Shown: positions 7,490 to 17,577, counted from the stretch's first letter. The stretch: DNA of 64,000 bases from Microbacterium hominis (GCF_013282805.1 NZ_CP054038.1:2108001-2172000); one strand, 5' to 3'. Made by a program: numbers and translations. The notes: generated from the letters alone by a model not told the origin.

Positions 7490-8275
7490 TCAGGATGCCG
7501 CGCGGGCGGCGTAGCGGCCCTCGTCGTGCGTCAGCACGATCGGCACGCCGAAGGTCTCGGTGAGGGCCTCTGCGGTGAGGGTCTCGGCGATCGGCCCGGC
7601 CGCCACCACGGCGCCGTCGCGCAGGAGCAGGACATGCGTGAAGCCGACGGGGATCTCCTCCACGTGGTGGGTGACCATGATCATCGCCGGAGTCGAGGGA
7701 GCTTTCGCGTACCCGCCGAGCAGGATGAGCAGCTCTTCCCGTGCGCCGAGATCGAGGCTCGCGGTGGGCTCGTCGAGGAGCAGGAGCTCGGGATCGGTCA
7801 TGACCGCGCGGGCGATCTGCACGCGCTTCTGCTCGCCGTCGCTGAGGGTTCCGAAGGTGCGGTCGGCGAGGTGGTCGAGGTGCCACTCGGCCAGCACGCG
7901 CAGCGCGCGGCGCTCGTCGATGTCCTCGTAGTCCTCGCGCCAGCGCCCGAGAACCGAGTATGCGGCGGTGAGCACGACATCGAGCACCGTCTCCTCCGGT
8001 GGCACGCGGCGCGCCATGGCGCTGGAGGCGAAGCCGATGCGCGGGCGCAGCTCGAACACGTCGGTGCGGCCGAGGCGCTCGCCCAGGATCGTGACCGCGC
8101 CGGAGGTCGGGTGCAGCAGCGTGTCGGCGAGCTGGAGGACGGTCGTCTTGCCCGCGCCGTTGGGACCGAGGATCACCCAGCGCTGGTCGTCGTCGACCGA
8201 CCAGTCGAGGTGGTCGACGATGTCTCTGGCGTTGCGGCGGACGACGACGTCGGAGAAATCGAGCACCTGAGGCAT
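7490..8275 (-). CDS. ABC transporter ATP-binding protein (orphan)
   Basis: 261-residue ATPase with Walker A GPNGAGKTT, signature LSDGEQKR, Walker B LLLLDEPTA and the H-loop VTHHVEEI. The closest general type is the cytosolic ABC ATPase group resembling molybdate/iron importers (ModF or YlmA-like). No permease or binding protein gene is next to it, so either the membrane partner is elsewhere or it acts as a soluble ATPase. It sits between rpmE2 and glgA on the same strand, 10 bases after the end of glgA, and may be co-transcribed with it. Confidence 0.88.
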   Translation of the reverse strand: MPQVLDFSDVVVRRNARDIVDHLDWSVDDDQRWVILGPNGAGKTTVLQLADTLLHPTSGAVTILGERLGRTDVFELRPRIGFASSAMARRVPPEETVLDVVLTAAYSVLGRWREDYEDIDERRALRVLAEWHLDHLADRTFGTLSDGEQKRVQIARAVMTDPELLLLDEPTASLDLGAREELLILLGGYAKAPSTPAMIMVTHHVEEIPVGFTHVLLLRDGAVVAAGPIAETLTAEALTETFGVPIVLTHDEGRYAARAAS

Positions 8276-8285
8276 GTGCTCCAGC

Positions 8286-9479
8286 CTATCGGCCGGAGGC
8301 GACCACCTCCGCGTACAGCGCCGCGGTCTGCTCCGCGATCCGCCCCCAGCTGAACTCCTCGGCGGCGCGGGCGCGCCCAGCCTCGCCGTAGACGCGCGCG
8401 CGGTCGGGATCGGACACGACCTCGGTGAGCACGCGGGCCAGATCCGCCACGAACCGGTCGGGATCGATCGGGGTGCCGGTGCCGTCCTGCACCTGCTCGA
8501 TCGGCACGAGCCGGCCGGTCACGCCGTCGGCGACGACTTCGGGGATGCCGCCGGTCGCGGTGCCGACCACGGCCGCGCCGCAGGCCATCGCCTCGAGGTT
8601 CACGATCCCGAGCGGCTCGTAGACGGAGGGGCACACGAAGGTCGTCGCCGCGGTCAGCACGGCGCACAGCTCGTGGCGCGGCAGCACGCGGTCGATCCAG
8701 ACCACGCCGTCGCGCGTGCGCTGGAGTCCCTCCACGAGCGCGGTCACCTCCGCCATGATCTGCGGCGTGTCGGGGGCTCCGGCGCACAGGACCAGCTGCA
8801 CGTCGGCCGGGAGCTGCTCGGCGGCCCGGAGCAGGTACGGCAGCCCCTTCTGGCGCGTGATGCGTCCCACGAACACGACCGAGGGTCGCGCGGGGTCGAT
8901 GCCGAGCTCCGCCAGGAACGCATCATCGGCGACGGGCTTCCACTGCTCGGTGTCGATGCCGTTGTAGATGACGCGCACCTTCGCGGCATCCAGGGCGGGG
9001 TAGCTGCGCAGGATGTCCGCGCGCATGCCCTCGCTGACGGCGACGACGGCCGCGGCCGATTCGTAGGCGGTGCGCTCGATGTAGCTGGACACCGCGTAGC
9101 CGCCGCCGAGCTGCTCCGCCTTCCACGGTCGCAGCGGCTCGAGGCTGTGCGCGGTGACGATGTGCGGGATGCCGTGCAGCAGCGACGCGAGGTGGCCGGC
9201 GAAGTTCGCGTACCAGGTGTGGCTGTGCACGACATCGGCGCCGGCGATGTCGGAGACGATCGCCAGATCGGTGCCGAGCGTCTGCACCGCGGCGTTCGCG
9301 GCGGCCAGTTCCGCCGGCACGCCGTAGGCGGTCGTGCCCTCCTCGTCGCGGGGCGCGCCGAAGGCGCGCACCTGCACGTCGAGGCTCTCGCGCAGCGCCT
9401 TGACGAGTTCGGCGACGTGCACACCCGCGCCGCCGTAGATCTCCGGCGGGTATTCCTTCGTGACGATGTCGACGCGCAT
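8286..9479 (-). CDS. glgA: Actinobacterial GT4 glycogen synthase / maltose-1-phosphate synthase
   Basis: 397-residue glycosyltransferase family 4 enzyme with the N-terminal acceptor region KEYPPEIYGGAGVHV and the C-terminal nucleotide-sugar site (VGRITRQKG, PSVYEPLGIVNLEAMACG). In Actinobacteria this type, also called GlgM, uses ADP-glucose to make maltose 1-phosphate or alpha-glucans. It is divergent from glgC, which supplies ADP-glucose, with only 47 bases between the starts. The MRVDIV start at 9479 is chosen; a -10-like TACTAG (9495-9490) leaves almost no leader, so the mRNA is probably leaderless. An in-frame upstream start at 9515 would overlap the promoter. Confidence 0.92.
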   Translation of the reverse strand: MRVDIVTKEYPPEIYGGAGVHVAELVKALRESLDVQVRAFGAPRDEEGTTAYGVPAELAAANAAVQTLGTDLAIVSDIAGADVVHSHTWYANFAGHLASLLHGIPHIVTAHSLEPLRPWKAEQLGGGYAVSSYIERTAYESAAAVVAVSEGMRADILRSYPALDAAKVRVIYNGIDTEQWKPVADDAFLAELGIDPARPSVVFVGRITRQKGLPYLLRAAEQLPADVQLVLCAGAPDTPQIMAEVTALVEGLQRTRDGVVWIDRVLPRHELCAVLTAATTFVCPSVYEPLGIVNLEAMACGAAVVGTATGGIPEVVADGVTGRLVPIEQVQDGTGTPIDPDRFVADLARVLTEVVSDPDRARVYGEAGRARAAEEFSWGRIAEQTAALYAEVVASGR

Positions 9480-9512
9480 GTCTCGAACGCTAGTACAGGT
9501 GCCGAGATGCGT

Positions 9513-9518
9513 CATAGT
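9513..9518 (+). promoter_or_regulatory. Predicted -10 element of glgC
   Basis: CATAGT ends eight bases before the glgC ATG, predicting a leaderless or nearly leaderless transcript. Confidence 0.35.
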
Positions 9519-9526
9519 GTGGTGCC

Positions 9527-10771
9527 ATGCCTGCAGCGCCGAAGGTCTTCGGAATCATCCTCGCCGGCGGCGAGGGCAAGCGCCTCATGCCGCTCACCGC
9601 GGACAGGGCCAAGCCCGCCGTCCCGTTCGGGGGTCAGTATCGCCTGATCGACTTCGCCATCTCGAACCTCGTGAACTCGGGACTGCGACAGATCGTGGTG
9701 CTGACCCAGTACAAGTCGCACAGCCTCGACCGACACATCTCCCAGACGTGGCGCATGTCGCCCATGCTGGGCTCGTACGTCACCTCGGTGCCCGCCCAGC
9801 AGCGCCTCGGCAAGCGCTGGTTCTCCGGCTCGGCGGATGCGATCCTGCAGAGCCTCAACCTGATCAACGACGAGCGTCCCGACATCGTCGTGGTCATCGG
9901 CGCGGACCACGTGTACCGGATGGATTTCCGGCAGATGCTCGACGCCCACGTCGAGTCGGGGGCGCGCGCGACCGTGGCGGGCATCCGCCAGCCGCTCAGC
10001 CTGGCCAATCAGTTCGGCGTCATCGACGTCGAAGACGACGACCCGACGCGAATCCGGGAGTTCCTGGAGAAGCCGCAGAACGCCACCGGGCTGGCCGACG
10101 CGCCCAACGAGGTGCTCGCCTCGATGGGCAACTACATCTTCGATACCGATGCCCTCATCGAGGCCGTCGAGGCCGATGGCGAGCTGCCCACGTCCAACCA
10201 CGACATGGGCGGCGACATCATCCCCTACTTCGTCGGCCGCGGCGAAGCCGGCGTGTACGACATGAAGCGCAACGACGTGCCCGGCTCGAGCGATCGCGAC
10301 CGCTACTACTGGCGCGACGTGGGAACGATCGACTCGTTCTTCGACGCCCACCGGGATCTCATCTCGACCCTGCCGATCTTCAACCTGTACAACACGACGT
10401 GGCCGATCCACTCGCAGGCTGTCAACTCTCCGCCGGCGAAGTTCGTGCGGGACTCGGTGGGCCGGATCGGCAACGCGATCGACTCGATCGTGTCGCTCGG
10501 ATCGGTTCTGTCGGGAACCCACATCGAGCGCAGCGTGGTCGGCCCGTGGACGCTGGCCGGCGGCGGATCCACGATCACCGACTCCGTGCTGTTCGACCAC
10601 GTGCACGTCGGCGCGGGCGCGCGCATCCACCGGGCCATCCTCGACAAGAACGTCGTCCTCGCCGACGGCGCGACCGTCGGGGTGGACCGCGAGAAGGATC
10701 TCTCGCGCGGCTTCACCGTGACCGACTCGGGCATCACCGTCGTCGGCAAGGGCGTGCGCGTCGAACGGTGA
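9527..10771 (+). CDS. glgC: Glucose-1-phosphate adenylyltransferase
   Basis: 414-residue ADP-glucose pyrophosphorylase making ADP-glucose from ATP and glucose 1-phosphate, the committed step of glycogen synthesis. It has the N-terminal [11 protein letters not shown] nucleotide loop with the following AKPAVPFGG, the GADHVYRMD segment, the substrate region [18 protein letters not shown] and a C-terminal left-handed beta helix of hexapeptide repeats. Full length for the family. Head-to-head with glgA, so the two pathway steps share one intergenic region. A GC-rich hairpin terminator follows. Confidence 0.96.
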   Translation: MPAAPKVFGIILAGGEGKRLMPLTADRAKPAVPFGGQYRLIDFAISNLVNSGLRQIVVLTQYKSHSLDRHISQTWRMSPMLGSYVTSVPAQQRLGKRWFSGSADAILQSLNLINDERPDIVVVIGADHVYRMDFRQMLDAHVESGARATVAGIRQPLSLANQFGVIDVEDDDPTRIREFLEKPQNATGLADAPNEVLASMGNYIFDTDALIEAVEADGELPTSNHDMGGDIIPYFVGRGEAGVYDMKRNDVPGSSDRDRYYWRDVGTIDSFFDAHRDLISTLPIFNLYNTTWPIHSQAVNSPPAKFVRDSVGRIGNAIDSIVSLGSVLSGTHIERSVVGPWTLAGGGSTITDSVLFDHVHVGAGARIHRAILDKNVVLADGATVGVDREKDLSRGFTVTDSGITVVGKGVRVER

Positions 10772-10772
10772 C

Positions 10773-10792
10773 GGGCCGCGTCGGGGCGGCCC
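10773..10792 (+). terminator. Hairpin downstream of glgC
   Basis: GGGCCGC / GCGGCCC stem with a six-base loop starting immediately after the glgC stop. No U tract, as is common in high-GC Actinobacteria. Confidence 0.5.
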
Positions 10793-10803
10793 GACCGCGC
10801 CGG

Positions 10804-10809
10804 TAGCGT
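10804..10809 (+). promoter_or_regulatory. Predicted -10 element of serB
   Basis: TAGCGT ends six bases before ATG 10816, predicting a leaderless mRNA. Confidence 0.45.
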
Positions 10810-10815
10810 AGGGGC

Positions 10816-11457
10816 ATGCCCCTCGCGCCCGCACGGTTCCTGGTCGTCTTCGACGCCGATTCGACACTGATCCGCAACGAGGTGATCGAACTCATCGCCG
10901 ACGAGGCCGGCCGCGGTGCGGAGGTGGCCGCGGCGACCGAGGCCGCGATGCGCGGGGAGGTCGATTTCGCGACCAGCCTGCGCTCGCGCGTGGCGGCGCT
11001 GCGCGGCATCCCGACGGCGGCCTTCGCCCGCGTGATCGACCGCATCCAGCCGACGCCGGGCGTGCGGGAGCTCATCGCGGCGATCCACGAGCGCGGCGGC
11101 GCCGCCGGGGTCGTCTCGGGCGGGTTCCACGAGGTGCTCGACACGGTCGCACCCGACCTGGGCGTCGACGTGTGGCGCGCGAATCGTCTGTCCGTCGCCG
11201 ATGCGGCGCTGTCGGGCGCGGTGGACGGGGAGATCGTGGATGCCGAGGCCAAAGCCACGGCGCTGACGGAGTGGGCCGCCGACGCCGGCGTGCCCCTCTC
11301 GCGCACGATCGCGATCGGCGACGGCGCGAACGACCTGCGCATGATGGCCCGCGCCGGCCTCGGCGTGGCCTTCAACGCCAAGCCCGCGGTGCGCGCTCAG
11401 GCGGACATCGTGGTCGGACCGGTGGATCTGCGCGAGGTCATCCCGTTCCTCCCGTGA
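10816..11457 (+). CDS. serB: Phosphoserine phosphatase (HAD family)
   Basis: 213-residue HAD phosphatase. Motif I FDADSTLI (nucleophile Asp and general acid Asp), a serine-containing motif II VVSGGF, and motif III GDGANDLRMM match SerB, which makes L-serine from phosphoserine. There is no N-terminal ACT domain, in contrast to longer actinobacterial SerB forms, so it resembles the short type. No serA or serC lies nearby, and other phosphomonoester substrates cannot be excluded. It has its own probable leaderless promoter and 41 bases separate it from the following hydrolase. Confidence 0.88.
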   Translation: MPLAPARFLVVFDADSTLIRNEVIELIADEAGRGAEVAAATEAAMRGEVDFATSLRSRVAALRGIPTAAFARVIDRIQPTPGVRELIAAIHERGGAAGVVSGGFHEVLDTVAPDLGVDVWRANRLSVADAALSGAVDGEIVDAEAKATALTEWAADAGVPLSRTIAIGDGANDLRMMARAGLGVAFNAKPAVRAQADIVVGPVDLREVIPFLP

Positions 11458-11486
11458 GCCCGGCCCGCGATGTCGGTCGTACCGCG

Positions 11487-11492
11487 TAGCGT
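11487..11492 (+). promoter_or_regulatory. Predicted -10 element of the 11499 hydrolase gene
   Basis: TAGCGT ends six bases before ATG 11499, the same hexamer and spacing as serB. Confidence 0.45.
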
Positions 11493-11498
11493 CGCGGT

Positions 11499-12206
11499 AT
11501 GGACATCATCCTCATCCCCGGCCTGTGGCTCGACGCGGACTCGTGGCAGGAGGTGGCCACCGTGCTCGAGGAGGCGGGGCACCGCCCCCTCCCCCTGACC
11601 ATGCCCGGGGTGGGGGTGCCGGGCACGGACTGCGCGGAGATCGGCATGGCCGACTGGGTGCGAGCGGCTGTCGAGGTGATCGACGCACTCGGCGATCCCG
11701 TCGCGCTGGTCGGGCACAGCGGCGGCGGCAACGTCGCCTACGGCGCGCTCGACGCGCGCGTCGGGCGGGTGAGCCGCATCGTGTTCCTCGACACGTTCCC
11801 GCCCCAGGACGGCGGGACGATCTGGGAGTTCCCGATCGTCGACGGCGTGATCCCGTTCCCGGGGTGGGACTTCTTCGAGGAGGGCGAGACCGCCGACCTC
11901 GACGCGGCGACCCGCGATCGCGCGGCAGCCGCCGCCCGGAGCGTTCCCCCGCGCGTTCCCACCGATCCACTCGTGCTGACCGACCCGCGTCGCCGGTCGG
12001 TGCCGGCCACCATGATCACCGGCACAGTGCCCGCCGCCGAGATCCGCGAGTACGTCGCCGCGGCACCGGACTGGGCGGCCGAGCTCGCCGCGCTGGAAGA
12101 CCTCCAGATCGTCCAGCTCAACGAGGAGGGCGAACCGACCGGCCACTGGCCGCAGTTCTCCCAGCCGGCGAAGGTGGCCGATGCCATCCTCGCGGCGCTT
12201 CGGTGA
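11499..12206 (+). CDS. Alpha/beta hydrolase, small esterase type
   Basis: 235-residue alpha/beta-hydrolase beginning with the strand and oxyanion region IILIPGLWLDADSW, then nucleophile elbow GHSGGGN and a late GHWPQFSQP stretch supplying the catalytic His. The family includes carboxylesterases and methylesterases of plant-hormone type; the substrate here is unknown. It has its own predicted promoter, is separated from convergent fabG by only 24 bases, and shares with it a compact bidirectional hairpin terminator. Nothing in the sequence links it to serB or to glycogen genes functionally. Confidence 0.85.
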   Translation: MDIILIPGLWLDADSWQEVATVLEEAGHRPLPLTMPGVGVPGTDCAEIGMADWVRAAVEVIDALGDPVALVGHSGGGNVAYGALDARVGRVSRIVFLDTFPPQDGGTIWEFPIVDGVIPFPGWDFFEEGETADLDAATRDRAAAAARSVPPRVPTDPLVLTDPRRRSVPATMITGTVPAAEIREYVAAAPDWAAELAALEDLQIVQLNEEGEPTGHWPQFSQPAKVADAILAALR

Positions 12207-12212
12207 CAGCCG

Positions 12213-12230
12213 GCCCCGAGGCGTCGGGGC
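12213..12230. terminator. Compact terminator between convergent genes
   Basis: GCCCCGA / TCGGGGC stem with a GGCG loop fills the 24-base gap between the hydrolase and fabG stops. Confidence 0.6.
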
Positions 12231-13515
<1,285 letters not shown>

Positions 13516-13571
13516 GGCGCCGTTCGTGCCTCCGGAGACACGTTCGTGCCTCCCGAAGCGCCCATGCGGCG

Positions 13572-13577
13572 TACTCT
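13572..13577 (+). promoter_or_regulatory. Predicted -10 element of the DUF3099 operon
   Basis: TACTCT ends nine bases before GTG 13587. Confidence 0.35.
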
Positions 13578-13586
13578 GGAAGCACC

Positions 13587-13982
13587 GTGAAAAGCTCCCA
13601 CCACGCCCAGTCGGCGACGTCTCTGCCGCGATCCCCTCGCGACGAGGCCGGCGCGCGCTCGCGGCGCTATCTGATCATGATGGGCGTGCGCATCGTGTGC
13701 TTCGTGCTCATGGTGCTCATCACCCCGTACGGCTGGTACACGTGGGTGCTCGGGGCGGCGGCGATCTTCCTCCCCTACATCGCGGTGGTCTCGGCCAACG
13801 TCGGCGACAACGTGCGCTCGGTCGGCCCGGAGAACCCGGAGCGGGCGCTCCCCGCGGCGGCCGACGCCGCGCCCGACGAGGCTCATGTCGGCGGCGCCGA
13901 CGATCGTGTCATCCGCATCGACGAGACTCGCCCCCACGAGACGTTCCCCGACGAGACCCGCCCCGACGGCGATCCGCGATGA
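13587..13982 (+). CDS. DUF3099 family membrane protein
   Basis: 131 residues: a polar N-terminus, RSRRYLIMMGVRI leading into two hydrophobic segments (about residues 33-50 and 55-73) with TPYGWYTWVLG between them, then a long acidic, His/Asp/Glu/Thr-rich tail including DETRPHETFPDETRPD. The fold matches DUF3099 proteins, whose role is unknown. It is the first gene of a three-gene operon: its stop overlaps the next ATG (ATGA), and that gene in turn overlaps SURF1. The coupling suggests a link to cytochrome oxidase assembly or to the membrane, by inference only. Confidence 0.8.
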   Translation: MKSSHHAQSATSLPRSPRDEAGARSRRYLIMMGVRIVCFVLMVLITPYGWYTWVLGAAAIFLPYIAVVSANVGDNVRSVGPENPERALPAAADAAPDEAHVGGADDRVIRIDETRPHETFPDETRPDGDPR

Positions 13983-14212
13983 GCGGCGGCGATCACGGCG
14001 AGCCGCAGTGCTCGCGCGCAGGATGCCGCGCCCGGGCGCACTGGCGCGTGGAGTGGCGCAACCCCAAGATCCACACGGCCGATCGGGTGAAGGTGTGGAC
14101 CGCGTGCGACGAGCACCGCGAGTACCTCCGTGAGTTCCTCGCCGCGCGCAGCTTCCCCGTGCGCGTCGTACCGATGGATGCCGCATCCGGCGTGGAGGGC
14201 GTGACGAGGTGA
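13979..14212 (+). CDS. Small Cys/His protein between DUF3099 and SURF1 genes
   Basis: 77-residue soluble protein not identified with a named family. CSRAGCRARAHW near the N-terminus and a later CDEHREY segment give three Cys and one or two His residues, spaced like a small zinc ribbon (C-x4-C ... C-x2-H). The ATG overlaps the upstream stop and its stop overlaps the GTG of SURF1 (GTGA), so it is made together with a cytochrome oxidase assembly factor. It could bind a metal or act in assembly. Codon use is like its neighbours. Confidence 0.75.
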   Translation: MSGGDHGEPQCSRAGCRARAHWRVEWRNPKIHTADRVKVWTACDEHREYLREFLAARSFPVRVVPMDAASGVEGVTR

Positions 14213-15090
14213 GCGGGCGCAGTGTGAGCATGCAGCGGCTTCCCACCGCGGGCCGCTGGGCGATCTACATCGCGCTCGCGGTGGTCTTCGCGATCGCGTG
14301 CGCGTTCCTGTCGAACTGGCAGTTCGCCCGCAACGAGGAGCGCGGGCATCAGCTCGCCCTCGTCGCGCAGAACTACGACGCCGCGCCCGTTCCGCTCGCG
14401 CAGGTGATCCCCGCCGAGGGCTCCCTGGCGGCGGACGACGAGTGGCGACCGGTCACCCTGACCGGCGAGTACGTCGACGATGAGCAGCTGCTGGTCCGCA
14501 ATCGCCCGCACGGCGGCACGGCCGCCTTCGAGGTGCTGGTGCCGTTCCGCCTCGATGACGGGCGCGTCCTCCTGGTCGACCGCGGCTGGGTTCCGCCCGG
14601 CCAGGATCAGCCCGACCCCGACGTCGTGCCCGCCGCCCCGGCGGGCGAGGTGACGGTCGTCGTGCGCCTCCGGCCGGGAGAGCCCCTCCCCGGCTCAGGG
14701 CGGTCCGCTCCGGCGGGACAGGTCCCGACCATCAACCTGCCGCTCATCGCGGACACGGTCGACCCGCAGACTGGCGCTGCCCTGGAGCAGAGCGCGTACG
14801 GACTCATGGTGTCGGAGGATCCTGCGCCGGCCGAACGCCCTCAGACGGTCGCTGCACCGTCGGAGGACCCCGGCCCGCACCTGTCGTACGCGATCCAGTG
14901 GATCCTGTTCGCGATCATGGGATTCGTCTTCATCGTGTACGTCATCCGCTCCGAGCTCAGGCATCGTCGCGAGGACGCCGACGACGACGAGCACATGCCC
15001 CGGCCGCCCGTCCGCGCACGGCGCGACCGCGACGCCGAGGACGAGGACGCGCTCGTGGACGCTCAGGCGAGCGTCACGAGATCGACGTAG
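14209..15090 (+). CDS. SURF1/Shy1-family cytochrome oxidase assembly protein
   Basis: 293 residues with the SURF1 layout: an N-terminal membrane helix (about residues 12-33) followed directly by SNWQFARNEER, an extracytoplasmic beta-rich domain containing VRNRPHGG and VLLVDRGWVP, and a C-terminal helix (about 228-250) starting after HLSYAIQWILF. SURF1 helps insert heme A into the CuA/heme aa3-type cytochrome oxidase. CtaA and CtaB, which make heme A, are encoded elsewhere in the same window. The tail is highly charged. The gene overlaps the convergent ABC-F gene by 28 bases. Confidence 0.88.
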   Translation: MSGRSVSMQRLPTAGRWAIYIALAVVFAIACAFLSNWQFARNEERGHQLALVAQNYDAAPVPLAQVIPAEGSLAADDEWRPVTLTGEYVDDEQLLVRNRPHGGTAAFEVLVPFRLDDGRVLLVDRGWVPPGQDQPDPDVVPAAPAGEVTVVVRLRPGEPLPGSGRSAPAGQVPTINLPLIADTVDPQTGAALEQSAYGLMVSEDPAPAERPQTVAAPSEDPGPHLSYAIQWILFAIMGFVFIVYVIRSELRHRREDADDDEHMPRPPVRARRDRDAEDEDALVDAQASVTRST

Positions 15091-16661
15091 TCCCTGCCCC
15101 AGATGTCCTCGACCCCGTCGGGCAGGATGAGCACGCGTTCCGGGTTGAGGGCTTCGACGGCCCCTTCGTCGTGCGAGACGAGGATCACGGCGCCCTCGTA
15201 ATGCGCCAGTGCGCCGAGGATCTCCTCGCGGGAAGCCGGGTCGAGGTTGTTGGTCGGCTCGTCCAGCAGCAGCACGTTCGCGCTCGAGACCACGAGCGTC
15301 GCGAGCGACAGCCGGGTCTTCTCCCCGCCCGAGAGCACTCCGGCGGGCTTGAGCACATCGTCGCCGGTGAACAGGAAGGAGCCGAGCACCTTCCGCGCGT
15401 CGGTGGCGTTGATGTCGGGCGCCGCGGACATCATGTTCTCGAGCACGGAGCGGTTGACGTCGAGATTCTCGTGTTCCTGGGCGTAGTAGCCGATCTTCAG
15501 CCCGTGGCCGGGCTCGACCGCACCGGTGTCGGGGGCATCGACGCCGGCGAGGATGCGCAGCAGGGTGGTCTTGCCCGCGCCGTTCAGCCCCAGCACGACG
15601 ACCTTCGAGCCGCGATCGATCGCGAGGTCGACGTCGGTGAAGATCTCGAGCGATCCGTAGGACTTCGACAGCCCCGACGCGGTGATCGGGGTCTTGCCGC
15701 ACGCCGCCGGCTTCGGGAAGCGCAGCTTGGCGACCCGATCCTCCTGGCGCACCTCTTCCAGCCCGGACAGCATCTTCTCGGCGCGCGCGACCATCTGGTG
15801 GGCCGCCGCCGCCTTCGACGCCTTGGCGCCGAAGCGCGCCGCCTGTAGCTGCAGCGCGGATGCCTTCTTCTCGATGTTGGCGCGCTCCTTCTTGCGGCGC
15901 TCCTCATCGGCCACCCGCTGGCGCAGGTAGTTCTTCCAGTTCATGTTGTAGACGTCGATCACCTGACGGTTCGCGTCCAGGTAGAACACGCGGTTGACGG
16001 TCTCGCCGACGAGTTCGACATCGTGGGAGATGACGATGAGTCCGCCCTTGTATCCCTTGAGGAATTCCCGCAGCCACACGACGCTGTCGGCGTCGAGGTG
16101 GTTCGTGGGCTCGTCGAGGATCATCGTCTGGGCATCGGAGAAGAGGATGCGCGCCAGCTCGATGCGGCGGCGCTGACCACCCGAGAGCGTCTTCAGCGGC
16201 TGCTCGAGGATGCGGTCGGGAAGGGAGAGGTTGTGGGCGATCGAGGCGGCCTCCGCTTCGGCGGCGTAACCGCCCAGCGCCTCGAAGCGCTCGGTGAGAT
16301 TGGCGTACTTGCGCATCGCGCGCGCCGCGACGTCGGGATCGTCGTCCCCCATCGCGTGAGAGGCGTCCCGCATGCCGATCGCGATCGTTCCGAGGCCCCG
16401 GGCATCGAGGATGCGGGTGCGGGCGAGCATCTCCGGATCGCCCGAGCGCGGGTCCTGGGGGAGGTAGCCGAGCTCTCCCGATCGATCCACACGGCCGTCG
16501 CTGGGCAGCACGTCTCCGGCGAGCACCTTCGTGAGCGTGGTCTTGCCGGCGCCGTTGCGGCCGACGAGCCCGATCTTGTCGCCGTCGGACACACGGAAGG
16601 ACACGTCGGACATGAGCACGCGGGCGCCCACGCGGATCTCGAGGTCATGCACGGCGAGCAC
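15063..16661 (-). CDS. ABC-F family ATPase
   Basis: 532-residue soluble protein with two ABC domains and no membrane segment: Walker A GRNGAGKTT and GLNGAGKTT, signatures LSGGQRRR and LSGGEKTR, Walker B ending ILDEPTNHLD and LLDEPTNNLD. Between them is the ABC-F linker rich in Lys/Arg/Glu (about residues 255-310). ABC-F proteins bind ribosomes in translation or antibiotic protection; the subfamily cannot be assigned by eye. The GTG at 16661, giving VLAVHDLEIRVGAR, is chosen because family members begin there; the frame is open further to 16769. Confidence 0.9.
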   Translation of the reverse strand: MLAVHDLEIRVGARVLMSDVSFRVSDGDKIGLVGRNGAGKTTLTKVLAGDVLPSDGRVDRSGELGYLPQDPRSGDPEMLARTRILDARGLGTIAIGMRDASHAMGDDDPDVAARAMRKYANLTERFEALGGYAAEAEAASIAHNLSLPDRILEQPLKTLSGGQRRRIELARILFSDAQTMILDEPTNHLDADSVVWLREFLKGYKGGLIVISHDVELVGETVNRVFYLDANRQVIDVYNMNWKNYLRQRVADEERRKKERANIEKKASALQLQAARFGAKASKAAAAHQMVARAEKMLSGLEEVRQEDRVAKLRFPKPAACGKTPITASGLSKSYGSLEIFTDVDLAIDRGSKVVVLGLNGAGKTTLLRILAGVDAPDTGAVEPGHGLKIGYYAQEHENLDVNRSVLENMMSAAPDINATDARKVLGSFLFTGDDVLKPAGVLSGGEKTRLSLATLVVSSANVLLLDEPTNNLDPASREEILGALAHYEGAVILVSHDEGAVEALNPERVLILPDGVEDIWGRDYVDLVTLA

Positions 16662-16826
16662 AGCGGATGTCCGTTTCGTCGAGGAAAGAAGGGTGGCCGA
16701 CCGGCCAGCCTCCCAGTATAAATCGCTGCACCGGCGGCGCCGACCGCGACGGCCATTGTCGATTCGCACAGCGATCCACGCGATCGTTGGTGGACGGCGT
16801 TCAATAACCCGGGCACGGGCACCCCT

Positions 16827-16832
16827 AGGCTG
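16827..16832 (+). promoter_or_regulatory. Predicted -10 element of bioY
   Basis: TAGGCT ends six bases before ATG 16839, predicting a leaderless transcript. Confidence 0.45.
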
Positions 16833-16838
16833 AGTGCC

Positions 16839-17477
16839 ATGTCATCGATCGCCGCAGTTCCCTCCGCCCGCCGTCGGGTCCTCGCCGACGTCATTCCGCA
16901 CCCGTCGTCGCGCACGCGTGCGCTCGCCGTGGACGCCGCCCTCGTGGTCACCGGCGCACTCGTGGTCGCCGCCTTCGCGCAGGTCTCGATTCCGCTCTGG
17001 CCCGTGCCCATCACCGGCCAGACCCTGGCCGTCGTCGTGGTCGGCGCCGCTCTCGGAGCACGCCGCGGCGCCGCGGCGCTGACGACCTACCTGCTCCTCG
17101 GGCTCGCCGGCCTGCCCGTGTTCGCCGAGTTCACCGGCTCGGTCGCGGCGGTCGCCAAACCGAGCTTCGGGTTCATCCTCGGATTCATCCCGGCCGCATT
17201 CCTCGCCGGCTGGTTCGCCGAGCGTGCGTGGGACCGCAAGCCCTGGCTGGCCTTCCTCGGATTCGTCGCCGCCAGCGCGGTGCCGTTCCTGTTCGGCATC
17301 CCGTACATGGCCCTGATCCTCAATGTCATCACCGGGGGGACGTTCACCCTGTGGCAGCTGCTCGAATTCGGCCTGTTCCCCTTCATCGTCGGCGGGCTGA
17401 TCAAGGCGGCGATGGCCGCAGTGCTCATCCCCGGCGCCTGGGCGCTCGTACGCAGGATCGAGTCGTCGACGCGCTGA
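16839..17477 (+). CDS. bioY: Biotin transporter BioY (ECF substrate-binding subunit)
   Basis: 212 residues with six hydrophobic segments. It carries the BioY features: an early segment ending in VPITGQTLAVV, GARRGAAALTTYLLLGLAGLPVF, and a glycine-rich substrate region (GFILGFIPAAFLAGW). BioY captures biotin, either alone or with the EcfA/T energy module; no such ATPase or transmembrane partner (BioM/BioN) follows it here. The next feature is a strong terminator, so it is monocistronic. No BirA or BioQ box was recognised in the short upstream region. Confidence 0.93.
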   Translation: MSSIAAVPSARRRVLADVIPHPSSRTRALAVDAALVVTGALVVAAFAQVSIPLWPVPITGQTLAVVVVGAALGARRGAAALTTYLLLGLAGLPVFAEFTGSVAAVAKPSFGFILGFIPAAFLAGWFAERAWDRKPWLAFLGFVAASAVPFLFGIPYMALILNVITGGTFTLWQLLEFGLFPFIVGGLIKAAMAAVLIPGAWALVRRIESSTR

Positions 17478-17487
17478 GCGTTCACGC

Positions 17488-17531
17488 ACGACAGAGGGTC
17501 CCGTGCCGGGTGGCGCGGGACCCTCTGTCGT
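17488..17531 (+). terminator. Strong hairpin terminator after bioY
   Basis: Perfect 16-base stem ACGACAGAGGGTCCCG and its complement around a 12-base loop, starting 10 bases after the bioY stop. No U tract. Confidence 0.8.
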
Positions 17532-17548
17532 CTGAGGGAGGGGCCGGA

Positions 17549-17577
17549 TTGGCGCGCACGCGATCCGTGAGTAAAGT
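17549..17577 (+). promoter_or_regulatory. Promoter of the siderophore uptake operon
   Basis: TTGGCG (17549-17554), 17 bases, TAAAGT (17572-17577). The -10 hexamer is part of the adjacent iron-regulator box. Confidence 0.6.
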
